Of a stretch of 64,000 nt of DNA, positions 14,363 through 22,880 are shown piece after piece. The position numbers and the translations under genes were made by a program. The notes beneath the pieces are model-generated. The model saw only the letters and a program-made list of their open reading frames with translations, had not been told where the DNA came from and did not search any database. Every line of letters begins with the position of its first letter. The stretch's first letter is position 1. Source of the DNA: Pseudobowmanella zhangzhouensis (GTDB lineage: Bacteria; Pseudomonadota; Gammaproteobacteria; Enterobacterales; Alteromonadaceae); assembly GCF_042662685.1 (NCBI RefSeq), contig NZ_JBHSYO010000002.1:372001-436000 (forward strand), in the 5' to 3' direction.

Positions 14363-15766
14363 TTATCGGATATTCAGTACCGTCTGATTGAGCTGGTTAT
14401 TTACTTCCAATGCACGGGAATTTGCCTGGAAGTTACGCTGCGCGATAATCATGTCGATCAGCTCTGAGGTCAGGTTAACGTTGGCCTGTTCCAGTGCGGA
14501 TGAGTTGATGTCACCATATGTCCCCGTGGTCGCTTCACCGGCCAGTGCTTCACCAGACAGAATACTCTCTTTCCAGCTGGTACCGCTTTGCTGATCCAGA
14601 CCCTGCTCATTGGCAAAACGCGCCAGCGCAATACGAGAAATCGGCTCAGATGTACCGTTCGAGTACGTTGCACGCACTAACCCATCCGGGCCGATATCCA
14701 CCCCGGTCAAACGTCCTACCGGCAAACCGTCCTGCTCCAGTGAGGTTACCTCAAACGAGGAGGCAAACTGGGTTGGCTCATCTGCCGTAGCCAACGCGGT
14801 ATTTAAATTGAAATCGATAGTAATAGTTTGGGTTGGATCCGAGCCATTGCCCAGAATACCTGCGCCTAATGCATGAGTGACCAACTTGCTGTCCAGTTGC
14901 GCAGCACCATCCGGTGATTGAATACCAATAAAGTCACCGCCGCTGCTAAACAGCATACGTGCACCGGTCACCGCGTTGCCAGTATTCGTTCCGCCGAAGT
15001 TTCCAGAAGCGATAACATCCGCGTCAGTCACAGCAGTGTCACTACCATCGGTTGAGCGGGCCAGATTCACTAAGTTACCGTCGATGCCGGTAAACATGAG
15101 CCACTCATTTGACGTTGGATTATTGGCGTCTTTGATGAAATAAAATGTTTGAATATGGCTGTCACCCAATGAGTCATAAACCGTCACTGAGGTCGCATTG
15201 TTATAGGTCAGTGGATCACCTGGATCGAAATCCAGCGGATCTAATGCCTGGTCACCAGCGGGCAAGTTCATTTTAATATCAACTTCTGAGGTTGGCGTCG
15301 GTGAGCCAGACGAATCTGGGATACGCACTGGCACTGTGGTACTCAATGCCACAGACGACGACGTACCATCGTTGTTGACTGGGAAGCCCAACAGGTTGTC
15401 GCCATTGGAATTCACCACAAAGTTATCCGCATCTAACTTAAATTGTCCGGCACGGGTATAGGAATATTCACGACTGCTGACTTCCGGCACGGTAATAAAG
15501 AAACCGTTACCCGTGATGGCCAAATCCAGCGCGTTGTTAGTAAATTGCAGGCTACCCTGACTGAATTGTTGCGCCACTTCCTGAGTCAGTACACCGTCAC
15601 CGACTTTGGTTTTACCTCCCGCCAGCAACGATGCGGCGTATACGTCACCGAATTCCGCACGGCTTTCTTTGAAACCAACGGTATTAACGTTGGCGATATT
15701 ATTTGCCGTGGTATCTAGGTCTTTTTGCGCGGCGTTAACGCCACTTAATGCAATGTTAAAAGACAT
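14363..15766 (-). CDS. flgE: Flagellar hook protein FlgE
   Basis: Hook subunit, 467 residues, somewhat longer than E. coli FlgE (402) in the central domains. N-terminus MSFNIALSGVNAAQKDLDTT and NNIANVNTVGFKESRAEFGD; C-terminus NVNLTSELIDMIIAQRNFQAN and NNQLNQTVLNIR. ATG at 15766 is preceded by GGGAGAGAGTGAACG, which resembles the flagellin ribosome-binding block. Last gene of the flgBCDE operon. Confidence 0.96.
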   Translation of the reverse strand: MSFNIALSGVNAAQKDLDTTANNIANVNTVGFKESRAEFGDVYAASLLAGGKTKVGDGVLTQEVAQQFSQGSLQFTNNALDLAITGNGFFITVPEVSSREYSYTRAGQFKLDADNFVVNSNGDNLLGFPVNNDGTSSSVALSTTVPVRIPDSSGSPTPTSEVDIKMNLPAGDQALDPLDFDPGDPLTYNNATSVTVYDSLGDSHIQTFYFIKDANNPTSNEWLMFTGIDGNLVNLARSTDGSDTAVTDADVIASGNFGGTNTGNAVTGARMLFSSGGDFIGIQSPDGAAQLDSKLVTHALGAGILGNGSDPTQTITIDFNLNTALATADEPTQFASSFEVTSLEQDGLPVGRLTGVDIGPDGLVRATYSNGTSEPISRIALARFANEQGLDQQSGTSWKESILSGEALAGEATTGTYGDINSSALEQANVNLTSELIDMIIAQRNFQANSRALEVNNQLNQTVLNIR

Positions 15767-15783
15767 CGTTCACTCTCTCCCGT

Positions 15784-16464
15784 TTAACCGCCAATCTCGA
15801 TGACATCACTCAGTTTCACACTGGAGTTGCCATACAGATTTAAAACTACGCCCTGACTGCTAGATGCCAGGCTGACACTGCTAACCTGATGATAAATCGC
15901 AGTAGGTATTTCAATACCCTCGCCGCCGGCGTTGCCGCTGGCACGGATGCGATAATTGCCGGGCGGCATTAAATTGCCGCTTTGGTCTTTACCATCCCAG
16001 TTAAATTCAATATTGCCTTGTTGCTGATCACCCAAATTGATGACCCGCACAACCTGGCCAATGCTATTCTCAATTGACACTTTCATGTCTTTGACGGGTT
16101 CACCACTAATAACCATGGCTGTCATCGTACCGTCCTGCTGAAGTGTGCCATCACTGCCTTGCAGTAAGACACGCTGGCCAATAAGACTTGACGCCTGTAA
16201 TGCCTGATTAGAGGTCATATTGGTGGCAAACTCGTCGAACTTGCTGTTAAGTTGCGACAAACTATCGGCCATTGTGAACGACGTCATCTGCGCAATCATT
16301 TGATCGTTATCCACTGGCTTAGTGGGATCCTGATTTGACAACTGTTCGGTCAGCAGTGAGAAGAAGTCTTCCTGAGTCAGTTGGCCATTCTGATTGCCGG
16401 TTGGCACTTTTTCTTCCTGCCAATACAAATCGCTACTCAGGCCGCTGGTATTAATTGACGTCAT
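15784..16464 (-). CDS. flgD: Flagellar hook-cap (assembly scaffold) protein FlgD
   Basis: Scaffold that caps the growing hook. 226 residues. N-terminal capping region LTQEDFFSLLTEQLSNQDPTKP (about 28-50) followed by DNDQMIAQMTSFTMADSLSQLN; then the Ig-like/tudor part with FNWDGKDQSGNLMPPGNYRI (about 165-185). Between flgC and flgE in the sigma-54 operon. Confidence 0.95.
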   Translation of the reverse strand: MTSINTSGLSSDLYWQEEKVPTGNQNGQLTQEDFFSLLTEQLSNQDPTKPVDNDQMIAQMTSFTMADSLSQLNSKFDEFATNMTSNQALQASSLIGQRVLLQGSDGTLQQDGTMTAMVISGEPVKDMKVSIENSIGQVVRVINLGDQQQGNIEFNWDGKDQSGNLMPPGNYRIRASGNAGGEGIEIPTAIYHQVSSVSLASSSQGVVLNLYGNSSVKLSDVIEIGG

Positions 16465-16474
16465 GATTTACCCC

Positions 16475-16897
16475 TTATTGTCCCTGGCCCAGCGTCAGCA
16501 CCCGACGCAAAATTCGTTTGGTGGTATCCGCCATCTGAATATTGGTTTCATAGGCTTTTGAGGCGGACATCATATCGGCCATTTGCTCTACCACATTGAC
16601 GTTTGGCTTATAGATATAGCCATCCTTATCTGCCATGGGATGAGTCGGATTAAATTCCACCTGCAGCGGCTTGTCGCTCTCAACAATACCCAAGACTTTA
16701 ACGCCCACGCCGTCGCTGCGGTCACGTTGCGCTTCATCCATTGCCGCGGCAAACACCGGCACGCGGGCCCGATAGGTCTGGTCGTAGCTACTACTGACGG
16801 TATTGGCGTTGGCAATATTGCTCGCCACAGTATTCAGGCGAACATTCTCAGCACTCATGCCCGTTGCAGCCAGATTCATTACATTAAATAAGCTCAT
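16475..16897 (-). CDS. flgC: Flagellar proximal rod protein FlgC
   Basis: Rod subunit of 140 residues, standard size. MSLFNVMNLAATGMSAENVR, SNIANANTVSSSYDQTYRAR, and the terminal NVVEQMADMMSASKAYETN. Its ATG overlaps the flgB stop by one base, so translation is probably coupled. Confidence 0.95.
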   Translation of the reverse strand: MSLFNVMNLAATGMSAENVRLNTVASNIANANTVSSSYDQTYRARVPVFAAAMDEAQRDRSDGVGVKVLGIVESDKPLQVEFNPTHPMADKDGYIYKPNVNVVEQMADMMSASKAYETNIQMADTTKRILRRVLTLGQGQ

Positions 16898-17328
16898 TAG
16901 CCTTGACCTCCACTAAGGGCTTTTTTCATGCCTTTAATTTTTCCATCCAGAAACTGCACGCTAGCCTGATAGCGCATGCTTTCTTCCAGAAACTTATTCC
17001 GCTCCAATTGCACGTCCACAGTATTACCGTCGCCAGTATCCGGTTGATCCGGAATAACATATTGCTGTTGAGCGGAATGGAAACGTGACAGCGCGAAGTG
17101 ATTTTCGTGGGTGCGCGACATACTGCCAGCCTCTTTGCCGACGGCGCTTTGCGATGGTGAGATACCACCGGTCGCCTCTTGCAATGCGCGCTTGAAATCA
17201 AAATCTTTGGCTTTGTACCCAGGGGTGTTGGCGTTGGTGATATTGCCGGTGATCACCTCCATACGCGCATCCCGCAATTGCATCGCGCTATGGTGAAACC
17301 CCATCAATTTATCCAGACTAATTGCCAT
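16897..17328 (-). CDS. flgB: Flagellar proximal rod protein FlgB
   Basis: Rod subunit, 143 residues from ATG 17328 (MAISLDKLMGFHHSAMQLRD). An upstream TTG in frame at 17343 is less likely: GGAG is positioned nine bases before this ATG. Rod motif TGNITNANTPGYKAKDFDF near residues 30-48 and a C-terminal ERNKFLEESMRYQASVQFL. First gene of flgBCDE, driven by the sigma-54 site at 17376-17391 with a leader of about 37 nt. Confidence 0.95.
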   Translation of the reverse strand: MAISLDKLMGFHHSAMQLRDARMEVITGNITNANTPGYKAKDFDFKRALQEATGGISPSQSAVGKEAGSMSRTHENHFALSRFHSAQQQYVIPDQPDTGDGNTVDVQLERNKFLEESMRYQASVQFLDGKIKGMKKALSGGQG

Positions 17329-17375
17329 CGACTGACACTCCAAGGAAACGAAAATCCGACTCTATGGAGATTCCT

Positions 17376-17391
17376 AGCAATAGCTATGCCA
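17376..17391 (-). promoter_or_regulatory. Sigma-54 promoter of the flgB operon
   Basis: Minus strand TGGCATA-GCTA-TTGCT: full GG-N10-GC geometry with two deviations, both in the -24 block. It is located correctly upstream of flgB and downstream of cheR. Confidence 0.8.
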
Positions 17392-17436
17392 GCCAATGCA
17401 GATGACAGTACGCAAATTGTTCACTTGAACAATAAA

Positions 17437-18258
17437 TTACTGTTTTTTGGTGAAATACAGGCCAGGAGAACAGCGATGCAGGGTGAATTGATCACTCAAT
17501 CCGGACAAGGATTCCGACGCGCCAAGAAACAAGATGCCATCGGTAGGCAGGGAAGCGGCAATTTGTTGCAGTATTTTCGTTTTATTCGCGGCAGAGAAAT
17601 AAATCAGCACGTTTCGACAAAACACGATGTCGAATCGCCCCATGCCGGCATAAGACTCCAGCAGGTTCAATGAACGAAATTGCACCATATTGCGCACGCT
17701 ACTGATCACTCGCATGCCACCATTGGGCGTGGATTCAAAAAATTGACGTTTGCGTTCATCAGACAAACCGCGTCCCAAGGATAACTCGTCGTATTCGCCA
17801 CGCTGACAATGGGCAAGCATTTTATTGGAAATATCCGTCGCGACGATTTCCACCCCCGCACGCAGCGCTCCCGGTCGTTTTTGTTTGTATTCATGCACAC
17901 ACATCGCAATGGAATACGGCTCCTGACCACTGGAACAAGCGGCAGACCAAATTCTGACCGGCCGGCTAAGGTTTTCAAACTTCGGCAATAACACGTCAGT
18001 TAAAAGCGTGAAGGGATACTGATCGCGAAACCAAAGAGTTTCGTTGGTGGTCATCGCATCAATGACTTGCGTCATTAACTGCCGGTCATGCCCCTGCACC
18101 ACTGATTCAATCAGTTTGTTCAGGTCGTCATGGCCGACTTGTTTTAACAGCGGCATCAGGCGACTGCGCACCAGATACTGCTTGCTGTCACCCAATACAA
18201 TCCCACAGCGGTTCTCGAGGAATTCACAGAACCGCGAATAGACAAAATTATCCAGCAT
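17437..18258 (-). CDS. cheR: Chemotaxis protein methyltransferase CheR
   Basis: SAM-dependent glutamate methyltransferase that modifies chemoreceptors. 273 residues. An N-terminal helical domain contains the family motif TNETLWFRD (71-79); the SAM site is IWSAACSSGQEPYS (103-116), followed by EIVATDISNKML and FDIVFCRNVLIYF. It lies 22 nt after cheV on the same strand, matching the cheV-cheR pair next to flgB in Vibrio and Shewanella, and is probably transcribed with cheV from the sigma-28 site at 19300. Confidence 0.97.
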   Translation of the reverse strand: MLDNFVYSRFCEFLENRCGIVLGDSKQYLVRSRLMPLLKQVGHDDLNKLIESVVQGHDRQLMTQVIDAMTTNETLWFRDQYPFTLLTDVLLPKFENLSRPVRIWSAACSSGQEPYSIAMCVHEYKQKRPGALRAGVEIVATDISNKMLAHCQRGEYDELSLGRGLSDERKRQFFESTPNGGMRVISSVRNMVQFRSLNLLESYAGMGRFDIVFCRNVLIYFSAANKTKILQQIAASLPTDGILFLGASESLSGLSDQFTLHRCSPGLYFTKKQ

Positions 18259-18280
18259 AGTTGATGCTTAACTCTGATTC

Positions 18281-19213
18281 TTAATCATCAATTTTGAGGC
18301 CGAGCCACTTTTTCACCGCATTGGCCAGTTCGTCCGGATGGAACTTGGCAATAAAGTCATCTGCACCGACCTTTTTAACCATGGCCTGGTTAAACACACC
18401 ACTTAACGAAGTGTGCAGCACGATATGCAGATTCTTCAGTTCCGGCGAATTTTTGATTTCAGCGGTAAGGGTGTAACCGTCCATCTCCGGCATTTCAATA
18501 TCAGACACTAACAACCCGACTTTATCGGTAACGTCGCCGGTTTCGGCGGCAATCTCTTTAAGTCTTTGCAGAGCTTCGTAGCCATTTTTAGCTGCTTCTA
18601 TCTCCAAACCAAGCGGTGTCAATGCCTTAATCACCTGATTGCGCGCCACCGAGGAGTCATCAGCAATAAAAATAATTTTGTCGCGGACGTCGGCAATATC
18701 TAACCCTTCGGTTACATCAGAACTGAGAGCAGTATTGATAGGAGAAATCTCGTCGAGGATTTTTTCCACATCAAGAATTTCAACCAGTTCTTTGTCCACT
18801 TCCGTGACGGCAGTCAGATAACTGGCACGCCCTGCCCCCTTGGGTGGTGGCATGATGGAATCCCAGTTAATGTTGATAATGCGTTCGACAGAACCCACCA
18901 AAAACCCCTGCACTGAGCGGTTGTACTCAGCAATGATAATAAAGCATTTGCTGATATCCTGAATCGGTCGGCCACCGGTCGCCATACTCAAGTCAATTAC
19001 AGAAATAGTTTGGCCTCGAATATGCGCAACACCGCGCACTAGAGGATTTAATTTGGGAATGGCCGTAAGCGGCGGACATTGCAAAACTTCCCGCACCTTA
19101 AATACGTTAATTCCAAACCTCTGTCTGCCATTGAGGCGGAACAAAAGTAACTCCAGGCGGTTTTGTCCAACCAACTGCGTACGTTGGTTTACAGAATCCA
19201 GAACTCCTGCCAT
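18281..19213 (-). CDS. cheV: Chemotaxis coupling/receiver protein CheV
   Basis: Adaptor joining chemoreceptors to CheA, with a response-regulator tail. 310 residues from ATG 19213, with GGAG six bases upstream (an upstream in-frame codon at 19240 has no ribosome-binding site). CheW-like domain about residues 20-155 (LLLFRLNGRQRFGINVFKVRE, VRGVAHIRGQTISVIDL). Receiver domain about 180-305 with the acidic pair IADDSS, phospho-Asp in SDIEMPEMDG, the Thr/Ser in LHTSLSG and Lys in FIAKFHP, so all phosphorylation residues are present. Confidence 0.96.
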   Translation of the reverse strand: MAGVLDSVNQRTQLVGQNRLELLLFRLNGRQRFGINVFKVREVLQCPPLTAIPKLNPLVRGVAHIRGQTISVIDLSMATGGRPIQDISKCFIIIAEYNRSVQGFLVGSVERIININWDSIMPPPKGAGRASYLTAVTEVDKELVEILDVEKILDEISPINTALSSDVTEGLDIADVRDKIIFIADDSSVARNQVIKALTPLGLEIEAAKNGYEALQRLKEIAAETGDVTDKVGLLVSDIEMPEMDGYTLTAEIKNSPELKNLHIVLHTSLSGVFNQAMVKKVGADDFIAKFHPDELANAVKKWLGLKIDD

Positions 19214-19299
19214 TGGGCACTCCACTTTACAAATAGGCACGAAACTTGCCGTTTACACCGATAGAAACATGCAACGACTGATTTTTGACGGTTAACCCT

Positions 19300-19326
19300 C
19301 TATCGGCAAGTTAACTTCAGTTATTA
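19300..19326 (-). promoter_or_regulatory. Sigma-28 promoter of cheV-cheR
   Basis: Minus strand TAAT (19326-19323), 15-nt spacer, GCCGATAG (19307-19300). Each box deviates from TAAA-N15-GCCGATAA at one position. Placed about 90 nt before the cheV ATG. Confidence 0.7.
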
Positions 19327-19361
19327 AGCGTAAAGCATAGTCAAAGACACTTAAAGTGAAC

Positions 19362-20072
19362 ATGAAAAAATTCAGAGACTTAAATCAAATTACTAAATTC
19401 ATTTTTATCACCGGCGCACTGCTGTGTGGCCAGGTTGTCGCTGACGAAACGGACAACCTGCGGACACAGGTCAGTACTATTGCAGAAGACTATGTCCGAA
19501 CACAGATTTCTGCACAGGCAGATAGTCAATTGTCAGTTCAGGCCATGCCTATAGATGAAAGGATTCAAATTCCGGCGTGTGACGGTGGCTATCAGGCCAG
19601 CGCCAGCAGTAATTCCCTGCAGCAAAGCAATGTGACGGTGAGAATCAACTGCGCCATGTCCGACTGGTATCTGTATCTGATGGTAAAAGTAGCGCAAACG
19701 ATTCCTGTGGTAATTGCCTCCAATGCATTGTCGCCCAACGTACCGCTGACCAGTAGCGATGTGCAGCAAGTTGAGATGGATAAAAATACTTTAAGAAACT
19801 CTACCTTTGCCGATATAACAGAAGTGATTGGTGCGCGCACGAAACGTCGGATTCGCGCCGGCCAGCCAATAACACCTGAGTTATTGTGCTTCGTATGCAA
19901 AGGCGACATCGTTACAATACATGCAGACATCGGTGGCATTGAAATCAAAACCAGCGGCACCGCCATGCAGGACGGCAATATCGGTGAACAGATTCAGGTC
20001 AAAAACACCCGCTCAGAGCGCAATGTTTTTGCCACCGTCCAGAGCCCAAGCGATGTCAGAGTGAACTTATAA
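19362..20072 (+). CDS. flgA: Flagellar P-ring assembly chaperone FlgA
   Basis: Periplasmic chaperone for FlgI polymerisation. 236 residues from ATG 19362; a GTG two codons earlier is possible, and neither has a strong ribosome-binding site. A signal peptide covers about residues 1-27 (FIFITGALLCGQVVADE). The C-terminal SAF domain shows VPLTSSDVQQVEMDKNTL, RRIRAGQPITPELLC and VKNTRSERNVFATVQSPSDV. Divergent from cheV, as in related genomes. Immediately followed by flgM, which has its own promoter. Confidence 0.93.
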   Translation: MKKFRDLNQITKFIFITGALLCGQVVADETDNLRTQVSTIAEDYVRTQISAQADSQLSVQAMPIDERIQIPACDGGYQASASSNSLQQSNVTVRINCAMSDWYLYLMVKVAQTIPVVIASNALSPNVPLTSSDVQQVEMDKNTLRNSTFADITEVIGARTKRRIRAGQPITPELLCFVCKGDIVTIHADIGGIEIKTSGTAMQDGNIGEQIQVKNTRSERNVFATVQSPSDVRVNL

Positions 20073-20135
20073 GATGCCTTGCTCCGTCGCTATTAGCATA
20101 ACCTCAAAATTTTCCAAATTATTTTTAAATTTTGC

Positions 20136-20162
20136 TAAAGTATCGCTACCAGCGGCCGATAC
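20136..20162 (+). promoter_or_regulatory. Sigma-28 promoter of flgM-flgN
   Basis: TAAA (20136-20139), 15-nt spacer, GCCGATAC (20155-20162): one deviation from consensus. Makes the anti-sigma-28 factor autoregulated by the sigma factor it binds, as in enterics. Confidence 0.9.
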
Positions 20163-20179
20163 AAACGTTGAGGTCGTAT

Positions 20180-20190
20180 AGGTAGTGAGA
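20180..20190 (+). promoter_or_regulatory. flgM ribosome-binding region, complementary to RNA elements 2 and 3
   Basis: AGGTAGTGAGA lies seven bases before the flgM ATG and provides the only purine-rich ribosome-binding sequence. Its exact complement occurs at 3064-3074 (11 nt, element 2) and, less the last base, at 4452-4461 (10 nt, element 3) on the plus strand. A possible small-RNA target; inference. Confidence 0.4.
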
Positions 20191-20197
20191 AAATGTC

Positions 20198-20533
20198 ATG
20201 ACTATGAATGTAAACAATAATCCCAACAAGCCGTTGGTGGACGGGCAAAAGCTCGCTCAACAACAGCAAACCACGCAGCAGCAGAATGCAAACAATGCGT
20301 CCACTGCGCAAACGCAGGTTGCACAAACCCTGCGTCAGGACTCTGTTTCACTGACATCATCTGCGCAGCAGTTGAGTCAGTTACAGAAAAAGGCCGGTGA
20401 TACCCAAAGTATCAATCAGGAAAAGGTCGATAAATTGAAAAAGGCGATTCAAAACGGTGAATACCGGATTAATCCTGAGCGAATGGCGCAAAAAATTGCG
20501 GCATTGGAATCTGAGCTGTTCGGGATTAAATAA
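20198..20533 (+). CDS. flgM: Anti-sigma-28 factor FlgM
   Basis: Binds FliA (sigma-28) and holds late flagellar genes off until FlgM is exported through the completed hook. 111 residues; a long N-terminal Q/N/T-rich unstructured part (about 1-60), then the sigma-binding helices (INQEKVDKLKKAIQNGEYRI, NPERMAQKIAALESELFG). Stop codon abuts the flgN ATG. A sigma-28 promoter is 36 nt upstream of the start. The ribosome-binding site is the predicted target of candidate RNA elements 2 and 3. Confidence 0.93.
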   Translation: MTMNVNNNPNKPLVDGQKLAQQQQTTQQQNANNASTAQTQVAQTLRQDSVSLTSSAQQLSQLQKKAGDTQSINQEKVDKLKKAIQNGEYRINPERMAQKIAALESELFGIK

Positions 20534-20959
20534 ATGACTAACGCTGCGCTGTTGACTAAATTAACGCAACAAAAAACGGCGCTGGAAACGTTACGTGATG
20601 CTTTAGAATCTGAACTTAGCCTGATCAGTGCCCGCACACCCGATGCGCTGGTTCAGGTGGTAGAGCAGAAACAGTTGTTATTAGACAACATTGCCGCCAA
20701 CGACAAAGACATTTCTCACCTCTATACCGACGACGCTGCACAACAATCCGATGTGCAGCAATTGATTGCTGATGTACGAAAACTAGTTGAAGAGTGTCAG
20801 TATCGCTCTGACATCAACAGTAAAGCGGTTGAGCAGGGACAACTTCGCCTGACTCACTTACGCAATCTGATTATTGAATCCCGTCATAAAGAATCGCTGA
20901 CTTATGATCGCACCGGCAAAACGACGCCTGGCGGCAAAGGTCGCGGTTACGCGGTGTAA
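20534..20959 (+). CDS. flgN: Flagellar export chaperone FlgN
   Basis: Cytoplasmic chaperone for the junction proteins FlgK and FlgL. 141 residues, mostly helical/coiled coil (TKLTQQKTALETLRDALESE, ISARTPDALVQVVEQKQLLL), ending with a basic, flexible tail (GKTTPGGKGRGYAV) as in FlgN proteins. Start ATG follows directly after the flgM stop, so coexpression is expected. Confidence 0.9.
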   Translation: MTNAALLTKLTQQKTALETLRDALESELSLISARTPDALVQVVEQKQLLLDNIAANDKDISHLYTDDAAQQSDVQQLIADVRKLVEECQYRSDINSKAVEQGQLRLTHLRNLIIESRHKESLTYDRTGKTTPGGKGRGYAV

Positions 20960-20976
20960 CCGCAAAAGCACTTCAT

Positions 20977-21438
20977 TTAATAATATTTAACTTGTTTAAC
21001 CCGTTTAGGTCTGGCCGTGGTCAGGTAAATTTCGTAAACCTTCTGCATATCAAGCTCTAACTCAGTCGCGTAACTATCTTCCCCAACCGGATAAGTTTTC
21101 ACCACTTTGGCACCACGGATCAGCCCTTGAACAGATGCACGTAAATTATCATTGGTCAGCACCAAATCAGATAGGCGTTGCTCGCCTTCTAATTTCTGCC
21201 CATACACCTGCTCAGTAAGTTCGCGGTATGCATCCAGTTTCGAGGCGCGCATCGCCTGCAACATTTTGCTGGTCTCACCTTTACCCTGCTGAGCAGACAG
21301 CGGCGCATAACCCGTGGCATATAACACCGGATAATTCGCCGGCTCAACATATTCCCACTCCACATGCTTATCCATTAACGAGGTGCAACCACTTAAGCCC
21401 ATCACGAAACAGGCCGTAGCTAAAGATGTTCTTAACAT
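20977..21438 (-). CDS. flgP: Outer-membrane flagellar lipoprotein FlgP (LPP20 family)
   Basis: 153-residue lipoprotein: signal with lipobox LSGC (Cys18), then an LPP20-type domain with KLDAYRELTEQVYGQKLEGE and ends in DMQKVYEIYLTTARPK. In Vibrio and Campylobacter FlgP forms a disc or ring linked to the motor outside the P ring. GGGAGAGTCTG precedes the ATG. Divergent from flgT with a sigma-54 site of its own (21488-21503). The partner FlgO, usually adjacent in Vibrio, is not in this position. Confidence 0.88.
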   Translation of the reverse strand: MLRTSLATACFVMGLSGCTSLMDKHVEWEYVEPANYPVLYATGYAPLSAQQGKGETSKMLQAMRASKLDAYRELTEQVYGQKLEGEQRLSDLVLTNDNLRASVQGLIRGAKVVKTYPVGEDSYATELELDMQKVYEIYLTTARPKRVKQVKYY

Positions 21439-21487
21439 CAGACTCTCCCACCAATAGGTGTCAAAATTCTATTTCTTGATTTGGGTC

Positions 21488-21503
21488 TGCAAATTCTGTA
21501 CCC
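21488..21503 (-). promoter_or_regulatory. Sigma-54 promoter of flgP
   Basis: Minus strand GGGTACA-GAAT-TTGCA: GG and GC 10 nt apart, -12 block perfect, -24 block with three deviations. About 50 nt before the flgP ATG. Confidence 0.65.
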
Positions 21504-21535
21504 AACAGTACGAATCTTGGTTAATTTCGTGATTC

Positions 21536-21551
21536 AGGCACAAGTTTTGCT
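21536..21551 (+). promoter_or_regulatory. Sigma-54 promoter of flgT
   Basis: AGGCACA-AGTT-TTGCT: matches the -24/-12 consensus except for the first and seventh positions; GG-N10-GC spacing correct. It gives a leader of about 30 nt for flgT and is back to back with the flgP promoter. Confidence 0.8.
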
Positions 21552-21591
21552 GCTGGTGAGGTTACGTTAAGCAAACCGACAGTTTTTTGGC

Positions 21592-22743
21592 ATGAGAACA
21601 ACTCAACTATGGCGCGCCGTGTGGATAGGGCTAACGATGCTCGCATCACCCGTTAATGCCGGCTGGATCGAAGCTCAGGGCAGTGCTGAAGTGAAACAGG
21701 GCAATCAGCAGTTAGCCAGACAACAGGCAACAGAGCAAGCCGTACGTCAGGCATTATTATTTGCCGGCGCATCGGTTAATAGTGTCCAGCGCGTCACCAA
21801 TGGTTTACTGACCGATGATATGCTTGAAGTACGCGCCAGCGGCGACATTAACAGTATGGAAATCATCGCTGAAGATTACAGCGGCGATATTGTGACCGTA
21901 TCGATTCGCGCGGATATATTTGCCAATACCGATGTGTGCCGTCCCGGCGATTATCAAAAAACCCTGGTCACCACCTGGGCGCCGATTAAGCACAAAGATC
22001 ATGCCACCTACGGGGGCATTTTTGACATAGGCAAAGCACTGCCAGATTACCTGCGTCGTCAATTTGCCGCTGAAGCACGTCATTCAATGGTCAAACACAT
22101 AGAGCCCATTGCTCTGACCGATGACTTACAAAACGCCGAACAGGCTGTATTACTGGCACAAAAAGCCGATAGCCAGTTTGTACTGTTTATCAGTATCGAC
22201 GATTTAAGTGTGGAAACGCCGCGCCACAACAGTCTGGCCTTTTGGAAAGATGCGACACCCAGTCGCTATGTGAATATGAATACCCAGCTTTACAACGGCG
22301 CCACTGGCGAATTGTTGATGGAAAAACGCCTCGCCTCCAGCGATTTATGGGAATTTGACTGGCAGGAACAGTTGGACAGTTTTAGCCCGCGCTTATGGCA
22401 ATCTCGCTGGGGCCAAATGTTACAACATCAATTGGCCAACCTGGCTATTCAGGTGGATGAGCAACTGGCCTGTATTCCAGCTTATGGGCGCGTCACTCAG
22501 GTCAGCGGCGATGCCATTAATATCGATCTGGGTAAGCAACAGGGCGTGCGGGTTGGCGACCGATTACAACTATTTCAGTTACAACAGTTCTATGATGCCA
22601 GCGGAGAGCTCAATTCCCGCTACGTGTTGCATCCTGTAGAAGTCGAAGTAAAACAGGTATTTACCAACAGCGCGCTGGTTATGTCGGCAGATGACGCGTT
22701 ATTGGCGAATATTCAGGCAAATGACTTCGTGATGCGCCGATAA
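21592..22743 (+). CDS. flgT: Flagellar H-ring protein FlgT
   Basis: Periplasmic/outer-membrane protein that forms the H ring around the L and P rings of sheathed or sodium-driven polar flagella. 383 residues; signal peptide about 1-23 (LTMLASPVNAGWIEAQG), an N-terminal domain with QQATEQAVRQALLFAGAS and EDYSGDIVTVSIRADIF, and a C-terminal domain with INIDLGKQQGVRVGDRLQLF. The start has a weak ribosome-binding site, but the signal peptide fits it. Presence implies a Vibrio-type motor. Confidence 0.92.
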   Translation: MRTTQLWRAVWIGLTMLASPVNAGWIEAQGSAEVKQGNQQLARQQATEQAVRQALLFAGASVNSVQRVTNGLLTDDMLEVRASGDINSMEIIAEDYSGDIVTVSIRADIFANTDVCRPGDYQKTLVTTWAPIKHKDHATYGGIFDIGKALPDYLRRQFAAEARHSMVKHIEPIALTDDLQNAEQAVLLAQKADSQFVLFISIDDLSVETPRHNSLAFWKDATPSRYVNMNTQLYNGATGELLMEKRLASSDLWEFDWQEQLDSFSPRLWQSRWGQMLQHQLANLAIQVDEQLACIPAYGRVTQVSGDAINIDLGKQQGVRVGDRLQLFQLQQFYDASGELNSRYVLHPVEVEVKQVFTNSALVMSADDALLANIQANDFVMRR

Positions 22744-22769
22744 GCGCTGGTCAGGGACGCAGGCTTTTG

Positions 22770-22775
22770 TATAAT
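22770..22775 (+). promoter_or_regulatory. -10 element of the tRNA-Arg gene
   Basis: A perfect TATAAT ends ten bases before the first base of the tRNA. Confidence 0.6.
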
Positions 22776-22784
22776 CGCCCTTTC

Positions 22785-22859
22785 GTCCCTGTAGTTTAAT
22801 GGATAAAACAAGGCCCTCCTAAGGCTTAGATCCAGGTTCGATTCCTGGTGGGGACGCCA
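22785..22859 (+). tRNA. tRNA-Arg (anticodon CCT)
   Basis: Full cloverleaf: acceptor GTCCCTG pairs with TGGGGAC, anticodon loop CTCCTAA gives CCU for AGG codons, T-loop GGTTCGATTCC, and an encoded CCA at 22857-22859. The downstream protein gene begins 22 nt later. Confidence 0.97.
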
Positions 22860-22880
22860 GTCTGGTTTCGGGAGTCGTGT

